This document shows positions 1 to 4,453 of a DNA stretch of 7,489 bases, piece by piece (the stretch's first letter is position 1; every line of letters starts with the position of its first letter). This stretch comes from an uncultured Paraburkholderia sp. Lineage in GTDB: Bacteria; Pseudomonadota; Gammaproteobacteria; Burkholderiales; Burkholderiaceae. The translations under genes were made by a program, and so were the position numbers. The stretch covers positions 1 to 7,489 of the forward strand of contig CALFSF010000426.1 of the NCBI GenBank assembly GCA_937917025.1. Direction: 5' to 3'. Below the pieces are notes generated by a model. It saw only the letters and a program-made list of their open reading frames with translations. It had not been told where the DNA came from and did not search any database.

Positions 1-589
1 GCGCAATCTCACGGGTGACAACCGTATCCGGCACGACCGGCGACGTGCGCACGACCGTATGCAGATAATGCTCGACGAGCGCGAAGAAGCGGTCGTAGAA
101 CTTGCCTGACGGAATCGTCTCGCTCGAAATCTTCACCATCGCGTCGTTGTTCGAGCGGATCGGCAGCGACAACGAACCGAGCACGCTCAAACCCACGCTC
201 GCCGACGTATCGCTCTTCTTCAGCGCAAAGCCATTCTGCACGGCGTTCACATACGCGATGCTGGTGTCGCTCGCTTCCTCGCCCGGCGTACACACGACGT
301 GAAATTCCACGACGACGTGCGAATCGCCATTCGGCTGGAAATTCTTCGTGCCGTCGATCGTGTCGCCGCGCGTCATGGTCGTCATGTATCCCTGGCTCAG
401 CAACGCACGACGCGCCGCTTCGCAGGTATCCGTGCTGCTCGCATTGAAATTGCGCGCGTACGGACTCACGCCCGTATCGAACAGTTCCTGCTGGAATTTC
501 GGCTGCGGCGATGTCGAACAGCCCGCAAGCGAAGCGAGGGTGAAGAGCGCAAGCGCGGTGACGGTGGTTCTGGCAAGGACTTCATGCAT
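1..589 (-). CDS. DUF2242-type lipoprotein, partial (C-terminus off the left edge)
   Basis: At least 196 codons are open from the ATG at 589 to the left edge with no stop, so the C-terminus is missing. The N-terminus is a lipoprotein signal: a short basic start, a hydrophobic stretch (TALALFTLASLAGC) and a lipobox L21-A22-G23-C24. Ser at +2 suggests sorting to the outer membrane. The mature part contains YARNFNASSTDTCEAARRAL, GYMTTMTRGDTIDGTKNFQ and a VVVEFHVVCTPGEE strand. From recall these match the DUF2242 family of Burkholderiaceae, whose function is unknown. C56 and C100 could form a disulfide in the periplasm (inference). The start is uncertain: an in-frame ATG at 628 would add 13 residues before the signal. 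I prefer 589 because a TACAAT box at 631-636 would place the transcript start below 628. Neither start has a clear Shine-Dalgarno sequence. It is divergent from the DUF1254 gene. Confidence 0.85.
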   Translation of the reverse strand, partial: MHEVLARTTVTALALFTLASLAGCSTSPQPKFQQELFDTGVSPYARNFNASSTDTCEAARRALLSQGYMTTMTRGDTIDGTKNFQPNGDSHVVVEFHVVCTPGEEASDTSIAYVNAVQNGFALKKSDTSASVGLSVLGSLSLPIRSNNDAMVKISSETIPSGKFYDRFFALVEHYLHTVVRTSPVVPDTVVTREIA

Positions 590-630
590 GGTCGAAAGAA
601 ACCGGAGTGACGCGACGTCGAATGGCATGC

Positions 631-636
631 ATTGTA
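631..636 (-). promoter_or_regulatory. Candidate -10 box (TACAAT) for the DUF2242 lipoprotein gene
   Basis: Read on the minus strand this is TACAAT, five of six matches to TATAAT. It lies about 42 bases before the ATG at 589. No good -35 hexamer is seen at 16-18 bases; the sequence there is GTGCGT-like. If used, transcription would start near 624, giving a 5' leader of about 35 bases. Confidence 0.3.
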
Positions 637-712
637 GAGCGCTTTTTAAGATACGCACCCGGAACGCACGGGTAATAATAGTGCCAGCAACTTGTACCCT
701 TACTACCCCGAT

Positions 713-722
713 TTCCCGGGAA
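713..722. repeat. 10-bp perfect palindrome TTCCCGGGAA in the divergent promoter region
   Basis: A perfect palindrome lies in the 153-base region between the divergent DUF2242 and DUF1254 genes, 20 bases before the GTG start of the latter. It could be a protein-binding half-site or chance; nothing else supports an operator here. The rest of 590-742 holds an AT-rich TAATAAT run at 673-679 but no convincing promoter for the plus-strand gene. Confidence 0.3.
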
Positions 723-733
723 TTCACCCGCGT

Positions 734-738
734 GGAGG
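734..738 (+). promoter_or_regulatory. Ribosome binding site (GGAGG) that decides the DUF1254 gene start
   Basis: GGAGG ends four bases before the GTG at 743 and 16 bases before the next in-frame ATG at 755. An in-frame ATG at 692 lies upstream of it. The spacing is a little tight but favours GTG 743 over both ATG codons. The 743 start also yields a compact signal peptide. Confidence 0.65.
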
Positions 739-742
739 TTTC

Positions 743-2266
743 GTGAGCAAAAAGATGACAATCAAACGAAATGTTGCCTGGTGCCTCGTCACATTGTGCG
801 CATCGGCGTCCGTGCCGGCTGTGGCCGCTCCGGCTACGTTCAGGATGACCACGCCGATCCCGGCCGAAATCACGACGCCCGATAACGTCGACACCCGTAT
901 CGGCCAGCTCAAGTACTTCGACGGCATCCCGACGCCCGAGACGGCGCAGAAGGTCTATGACAATCTCGACTTCATGCGTGGCGTAGAAGTGTTCCTGAAC
1001 GGCATTCCAGGCGCGTCGCTGGTCGCGCTCCGCGCTGGCCTGCGCGAAGCGGGCGCAACGGGCAGCACGATCGGTATTTTCGATTCGCTGATGGATTCGA
1101 AATCGCTGTTTCTGACAGCGAATACGGAAACCGTCTACTTCTGGAACTGGATGGATCTGAAGAACGGACCGATGGTTGTCGAAACGCCGCCGAACATCCT
1201 CGGTGTCGTCGACGACTTCTGGTTCCGCTATGTCACCGATCTCGGCAACGCGGGCCCGGACAAGGGCAAAGGCGGCAAGTACCTGTTCGTGCCGCCGGAC
1301 TATACCGGCGCGCTGCCGAAGAGCGGCTACATCATCGTGAAGTCGCCGACGTTCGGCAACCTGCTGTTCGGCCGCGCGTTCATGAAGAACGGCGACCCGA
1401 AACCGGGCGTGGCAAGCCTCAAGGCGCATTTGCGTGTGTATCCGCTCTCGCAGGCAGGCTCGCCGCCCGCGACGACGTTCGTCGACATGTCAGGCAAGGT
1501 CATGAATACGGTGCACGCCAATACGATCAAGTTCTACGAGGAAATGAACGAGATCGTCCAGGAGGAACCCGCTGGCGTCTACGGTCCTGACATGACCGGC
1601 CTCTTCGCGTCGATCGGCATCGTGAAGGGCAAGCCGTTCGCGCCCGATGCACGCATGACGAAGATCCTTACGGATGCCGTCGCGGTCGGCAACGCGACCG
1701 CACGCACGATCGACTTCGCCAACCGCGACAAGGCCGTCCTGATCTATCCGGATCGCCACTGGAACACGCCGTTCGTCGGCGGCAGCTACCAGTGGCTGAA
1801 CGACGGCGCCCGCAACTTCGACGCGCGCACGATGTTCTTCTATGCCGCGACCGTCGATACGCCCGCGATGGCGATCGCGATGCCCGGCATCGGTTCGCAG
1901 TACGCCGCGGCGAATTACGATGCGGCGGGCAAACCGTTCGACGGCGCGAAAGACTACACGCTGCACGTTCCGCCCAACGTGCCGGTGAAGGACTTCTGGT
2001 CGGTGGTGCTGTACGACCCGCAGACCCGCTCGATGCTGCAGACCGACCAGCAGTTCCCGAGCCTCTCCAGCGAAAAGGGCCTTGCGAAAAACGCGGACGG
2101 CTCCGTCGATCTGTATTTCGGACCGAAAGCGCCGGCGGGCAAGGAAAGCAACTGGATTCAAACCATTCCGGGCAAGAGCTGGTTCACGATTTTCCGGCTG
2201 TATGGCCCGCTCGCGCCGTGGTTCGACAAGAGCTGGAAACTCGAAGACATCCAGCAAGTGTCCTGA
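743..2266 (+). CDS. Exported DUF1254/DUF1214 domain protein
   Basis: The protein is 507 residues from the GTG at 743 to the TGA at 2264-2266. It has a Sec-type signal peptide: a basic start (SKKMTIKRN), a hydrophobic core (VAWCLVTLCASASVPAVAA) and a likely cut after A28 or A29, so it should act in the periplasm or outside the cell. A DUF1254 region follows from about residue 68 (AQKVYDNLDFMRGVEVFLNG, then NTETVYFWNWMDL) to about 220. A DUF1214 region lies at about 400-505, with the typical end NWIQTIPGKSWFTIFRLYGP and APWFDKSWKLEDI. The length fits two-domain members of this family. Family recognition is from recall, and no enzymatic activity is established that I can state. It stands alone, divergent from the DUF2242 gene and convergent with a small membrane protein gene, with no operon partner. 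Several antisense open frames cover it; all are GC-driven shadows. Confidence 0.9.
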   Translation: MSKKMTIKRNVAWCLVTLCASASVPAVAAPATFRMTTPIPAEITTPDNVDTRIGQLKYFDGIPTPETAQKVYDNLDFMRGVEVFLNGIPGASLVALRAGLREAGATGSTIGIFDSLMDSKSLFLTANTETVYFWNWMDLKNGPMVVETPPNILGVVDDFWFRYVTDLGNAGPDKGKGGKYLFVPPDYTGALPKSGYIIVKSPTFGNLLFGRAFMKNGDPKPGVASLKAHLRVYPLSQAGSPPATTFVDMSGKVMNTVHANTIKFYEEMNEIVQEEPAGVYGPDMTGLFASIGIVKGKPFAPDARMTKILTDAVAVGNATARTIDFANRDKAVLIYPDRHWNTPFVGGSYQWLNDGARNFDARTMFFYAATVDTPAMAIAMPGIGSQYAAANYDAAGKPFDGAKDYTLHVPPNVPVKDFWSVVLYDPQTRSMLQTDQQFPSLSSEKGLAKNADGSVDLYFGPKAPAGKESNWIQTIPGKSWFTIFRLYGPLAPWFDKSWKLEDIQQVS

Positions 2267-2273
2267 TGATGCT

Positions 2274-2301
2274 GCGTCAGACGGCCCGCTGACGCGGCCG
2301 T
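2274..2301. repeat. Two overlapping, competing hairpins just after the DUF1254 gene
   Basis: Starting 7 bases after the stop codon, GCGTCAG (2274-2280) pairs with CTGACGC (2289-2295), while ACGGCC (2281-2286) pairs with GGCCGT (2296-2301). The order is A-B-A'-B'. There are no spare loop bases between A and B or between A' and B', so the two stems cannot easily coexist as a pseudoknot and are probably alternatives. There is no T-run after either. It may act in termination or mRNA 3'-end protection (inference). Confidence 0.4.
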
Positions 2302-2337
2302 CGCGTGTATGCGCCGCGCGCGGGGCACTACACCGTA

Positions 2338-2373
2338 GCGTGAATGGCCGTCGCTGGCGACGGCCATTCACGC
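2338..2373. terminator. Perfect 17-bp inverted repeat, candidate bidirectional terminator
   Basis: GCGTGAATGGCCGTCGC (2338-2354) and its exact reverse complement (2357-2373) flank a 2-base centre. It lies between the convergent DUF1254 gene (stop 2266) and the small membrane protein gene (stop 2430), the usual place for a shared terminator. It lacks a T-run on either strand, so it is not a canonical intrinsic terminator. It may instead stall polymerase weakly or protect mRNA 3' ends. The 9-mer GGCCGTCGC of its left arm also occurs at 2296-2304, so the right arm could pair with either copy. Confidence 0.5.
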
Positions 2374-2398
2374 GCGGGCCCGTTCAGGCGGTACACCC

Positions 2399-2418
2399 TG
2401 CCACGGGGCGCCGTGGCA
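2399..2418 (-). terminator. Hairpin downstream of the small membrane protein gene
   Basis: TGCCACGG (2399-2406) and CCGTGGCA (2411-2418) form an 8-bp stem around a 4-base loop. On the minus strand it begins 11 bases after the TAG stop at 2430-2432. There is no T-run, so termination is only a guess based on position. Confidence 0.4.
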
Positions 2419-2429
2419 CGGGGATCCCG

Positions 2430-2657
2430 CTATTCCGAATCCTGCAGCATGACGACGTAAAGAACCGTCGAAACGACGATGATCGCGACGCCGACCGCGA
2501 CTTTCATGCTGTTGAATTCGAGCAGGCCATTGACGGAGACCGCAATGCCCGCGACGGCGGTCAGCGTGCCGATCGCCGCAAACAGCACGCGAAGCTTCTC
2601 CCATAGAAGCTTGCGACGTTCGGGATCCGCGCCTTCACTCCAGTGATTGAGTTTCAT
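2430..2657 (-). CDS. Small two-helix membrane protein of unknown function
   Basis: The protein is 75 residues from the ATG at 2657 to the TAG at 2430. The N-terminal 20 or so residues are polar (KLNHWSEGADPERRKLLW). Two hydrophobic helices follow: VLFAAIGTLTAVAGIAVSV at about 24-44 and VAVGVAIIVVSTVLYVVML at about 52-71, joined by a short NGLLEFNSMK loop, with an acidic end (QDSE). It should sit in the inner membrane with both ends on the same side. I do not recognise a family. This start has a good AAGGG site 6 bases upstream. An in-frame ATG at 2738 would give 102 residues by adding a 27-residue extension (SSRVFAGVRSTETAALVAAR...), but it has no room for a ribosome site below the TATAAT box. 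Strong hydrophobic periodicity and the clear ribosome site support a real gene. Confidence 0.7.
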   Translation of the reverse strand: MKLNHWSEGADPERRKLLWEKLRVLFAAIGTLTAVAGIAVSVNGLLEFNSMKVAVGVAIIVVSTVLYVVMLQDSE

Positions 2658-2663
2658 GATTGG

Positions 2664-2668
2664 CCCTT
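2664..2668 (-). promoter_or_regulatory. Ribosome binding site (AAGGG) for the small membrane protein
   Basis: On the minus strand AAGGG is followed by six bases (CCAATC) and the ATG at 2657. This spacing is normal and supports the 75-residue form over the 102-residue form. Confidence 0.6.
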
Positions 2669-2746
2669 GCCCGGACCGGGCTGCAACAAGAGCGGCAGTT
2701 TCCGTTGATCGCACGCCCGCAAACACGCGCGACGACATCTCATTTC

Positions 2747-2752
2747 ATTATA
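2747..2752 (-). promoter_or_regulatory. Perfect -10 box (TATAAT) for the small membrane protein gene
   Basis: The minus strand reads TATAAT exactly, in a GC-rich genome where this is uncommon by chance. Transcription would start near 2740, leaving a leader of about 80 bases before the ATG at 2657. The -35 region is poor: CTGACA at 2766-2771 matches TTGACA in five positions but is only 13 bases away, and TGATGC at 18 bases is weak. A regulator-dependent promoter is possible. Confidence 0.5.
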
Positions 2753-2805
2753 TGTCGAGCCGGTTTGTCAGCATCACTGACTGTCCGGACGCGGATGCGG
2801 CCGGT

Positions 2806-2819
2806 TTGCGTCAACGCAA
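2806..2819. promoter_or_regulatory. Candidate operator: palindrome TTGCGT-CA-ACGCAA
   Basis: Two perfect 6-bp arms flank a 2-base centre. AACGCGTT at 2833-2840, a second palindrome, and a direct repeat of AACGCG (2823-2828 and 2833-2838) lie next to it. The position between divergent genes fits a dimeric regulator site, but no regulator gene lies nearby and no known operator is recognised. Confidence 0.3.
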
Positions 2820-2924
2820 TTAAACGCGAGAGAACGCGTTATATCGACAGTTCGAGTCCGCTGGCACTGTGCGGATGCGGTGCTGCCATCGGCTTCAAGA
2901 CCAGCCTCGTTTGCCAATAACCCT

Positions 2925-2960
2925 GCCCGCAGGTACGACTATTTCGCGCCGTCTGCGGGC
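2925..2960. repeat. 8-bp dyad with 20-base loop followed by GTTTAAATA
   Basis: GCCCGCAG (2925-2932) is the exact reverse complement of CTGCGGGC (2953-2960). On the plus strand the second arm is followed by GTTTAAATA, a weak T-rich tail. It could terminate a short plus-strand transcript or act as an attenuator in the MFS leader, but the loop is long for a terminator. Confidence 0.35.
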
Positions 2961-3076
2961 GTTTAAATACGATGCTATGGTGTGCCCCGCAAATGTGGGC
3001 TATTTCCGCGCGCATCGTGCTTCAGATCCGATATTTCTGACGTGATTAGTCGGCGCGGCCGATCCAGTTCAAGTCG

Positions 3077-3098
3077 TTGTTTAGTAACCCTCAAACAA
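3077..3098. promoter_or_regulatory. Dyad TTGTTT-N10-AAACAA next to the MFS start codon
   Basis: Two exact 6-bp inverted arms (3077-3082, 3093-3098) end four bases before the ATG at 3103. They occupy the place where a Shine-Dalgarno site should be. It may be a repressor site or a weak mRNA hairpin; the arms are AT-rich, so chance is quite possible. Confidence 0.3.
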
Positions 3099-3102
3099 AA
3101 CC

Positions 3103-4350
3103 ATGTTATTGGAAAAAAATCTGCCGGCTGGCAATGCCTCTTCGGAGAACGGCGATGCGTCGTCACTGCGGGCCTGGCTTGCCGTCATCGCCGTGGCCAT
3201 CGGCGCGTTTGCGTTCGTGACAACCGAGTTCCTGCCGGTGGGGCTGTTGCCGCGCGTCGCAAAAGAGCTGGGCGTCTCGCCCGGAACGGCCGGCCTGATG
3301 GTGACCGTCCCCGGCGTCATCGCCGCCATTTCCGCGCCGGGGCTGATGCTCGTGGCGGGAACCATGGACCGTCGGCGCGTATTCCTGCTGCTGACGACCT
3401 TGCTGCTCGCGTCGAACCTGATCTCCGCGTTCGCGCCCAGTTTTCCGGTCATGCTGCTCGGGCGCGCATTGCTCGGCGCGTCGCTCGGCGGCTTCTGGAC
3501 GCTGGCGACAGCGGCCTCCGGACGTCTCGTCGCGCCGCGCGATTCCGCGCGGGCCATGGCGACGATCCTGACCGGCGTGACGTGCGCCACCGTGATCGGC
3601 GTGCCGCTCGGCACATTTATTGCGAGCTTCGCGTCATGGCGGGCGTCGTTCATGGCGACGGGCGTGCTCGTCGCGATTGCGCTGGTTGCGCAGTTCTTTC
3701 TGGTGCCGTCCCTGCCGTCGACGACCGCATTGCGCATGAAGGACCTGGTCGGCCTGATGCGCCGGCCGCATCCGCGTCGAAGCATGCTGATGGTCGCGCT
3801 CGTGTTCGGCGCGCACTTTTCGTCCTATACGTACATCACGCCGTTCCTGCTGCGCAACGCGAACCTCTCGATGGCCACCATCACATGGCTGCTGCTAGGC
3901 TTCGGGATTATCGGGTTTTTCGCGAACTTCGCGATTTCGGCGACGGTCGTGCGCAGTCTGAAAACATCGGTCGCCGCGATGACCTCGCTCCTGATGTTTG
4001 CGCTGCTGTCGCTGCCTTTGCTGCAACACGCGTCATACGGCGTCGCCGCCGTCGTGATGGCATGGGGCATTGCGTTCGGCGCGCTGCCGCTGTGTTTGAG
4101 CGTCTGGATTCAGCGCGCGACGCCGGACGCGCAGGAAGCGGGTTCCGCGCTGTTCGTGGGCACCATTCAGGTGGCGATCGCGTCCGGTTCGCTGGTCGGG
4201 GGGTTGATCGTCGACCACATCGGCATTCGGGCGGACTTCCTCTTCGGCAGCGGGCTGGCGTTGCTCGGACTGGCCGCGCTGGCCAGTTTCGGCACGCGAG
4301 AACAAGCACGCGAAGCGGAGGCTGTCGCGTGTCAGGTGAGTTCGGAATAG
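3103..4350 (+). CDS. MFS transporter, DHA1 family, NepI/AraJ-like
   Basis: The protein is 415 residues from the ATG at 3103 to the TAG at 4348-4350. A polar N-terminus of about 23 residues precedes twelve likely membrane helices, the first at about 24-46 (AWLAVIAVAIGAFAFVTTEF). The EFLPVGLLP segment in helix 1, MDRRRVFLL in the 2-3 loop, LLGRALLGASLGGFW in helix 4 and the late SVWIQRATPDAQEAGSAL segment resemble what I recall of E. coli NepI, a purine ribonucleoside efflux protein, and related DHA1 proton antiporters. A long basic central loop (LVGLMRRPHPRRS) separates the two six-helix halves. It likely exports a small molecule across the inner membrane by proton exchange. The substrate cannot be read from sequence, so no gene symbol is given. 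There is no good ribosome site before the ATG and no better in-frame start. It stands alone, convergent with glmS. Confidence 0.92.
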   Translation: MLLEKNLPAGNASSENGDASSLRAWLAVIAVAIGAFAFVTTEFLPVGLLPRVAKELGVSPGTAGLMVTVPGVIAAISAPGLMLVAGTMDRRRVFLLLTTLLLASNLISAFAPSFPVMLLGRALLGASLGGFWTLATAASGRLVAPRDSARAMATILTGVTCATVIGVPLGTFIASFASWRASFMATGVLVAIALVAQFFLVPSLPSTTALRMKDLVGLMRRPHPRRSMLMVALVFGAHFSSYTYITPFLLRNANLSMATITWLLLGFGIIGFFANFAISATVVRSLKTSVAAMTSLLMFALLSLPLLQHASYGVAAVVMAWGIAFGALPLCLSVWIQRATPDAQEAGSALFVGTIQVAIASGSLVGGLIVDHIGIRADFLFGSGLALLGLAALASFGTREQAREAEAVACQVSSE

Positions 4351-4366
4351 CGGGAAGCGGGAGAAA

Positions 4367-4398
4367 CGCTTTGCAGGCGTGAGGTTTCCTGCAAAGCG
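4367..4398 (+). terminator. Candidate terminator hairpin after the MFS gene
   Basis: CGCTTTGCAGG (4367-4377) and its exact reverse complement CCTGCAAAGCG (4388-4398) form an 11-bp stem with a 10-base loop. It starts 16 bases after the MFS stop. No T-run follows, so it is not canonical, but its place between convergent genes fits. Confidence 0.55.
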
Positions 4399-4426
4399 GA
4401 ACGGCAGGTGAGGAAGTTGGGCGAAA

Positions 4427-4448
4427 CGGGGCGTGTTCGCACGCCCCG
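4427..4448 (-). terminator. glmS terminator hairpin
   Basis: A 9-bp perfect GC-rich stem (CGGGGCGTG and CACGCCCCG) encloses a 4-base loop, CGAA on the minus strand and TTCG on the plus strand. On the minus strand it begins five bases after the glmS stop codon and is followed by TTTCG, a short T-run. This is the best intrinsic terminator in the window and would end the glmU-glmS transcript. It may also back up termination of the MFS gene. Confidence 0.65.
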
Positions 4449-4453
4449 CCCGG

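Larger units (their letters stand above)
2753..3102. other. Gene-free divergent region with short repeats, upstream of the MFS gene
   Basis: About 350 bases hold no gene I can support. An 86-codon plus-strand frame ending at 2920 has a mixed third-base composition unlike the real genes here, a TTG start and no ribosome site. The region holds two direct copies of GCCGGTTTG (2759-2767, 2800-2808), two copies of GCGGATGCGG exactly 80 bases apart (2791-2800, 2871-2880), a TTGCGT-CA-ACGCAA palindrome, an AACGCGTT palindrome, a larger dyad at 2925-2960 and a dyad next to the MFS start. No clear sigma-70 promoter for the MFS gene was found. Confidence 0.5.

Noticed and set aside
1490..2371. A 293-codon minus-strand frame antisense to the DUF1254 gene
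   Set aside because: Arg/Val/His-rich composition with no hydrophobic or domain pattern. The sense strand encodes a recognisable exported protein.
2660..2920. An 86-codon plus-strand frame, Cys-rich near its end (CGCG), stopping just before the 2925-2960 dyad
   Set aside because: TTG start, no ribosome site, and third-base GC visibly lower than in the real genes. A dyad after the stop is suggestive but not enough.
3081..3785. A 234-codon minus-strand frame antisense to the MFS gene
   Set aside because: Low-complexity Ala/Ser/Thr/Arg composition typical of a shadow frame, with no ribosome site or domain.
2982..4382. A 466-codon plus-strand frame overlapping the MFS gene
   Set aside because: It is longer than the MFS frame but consists mainly of Arg, Ala and Gly in the wrong phase. 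The MFS frame has clear membrane helices and family motifs.
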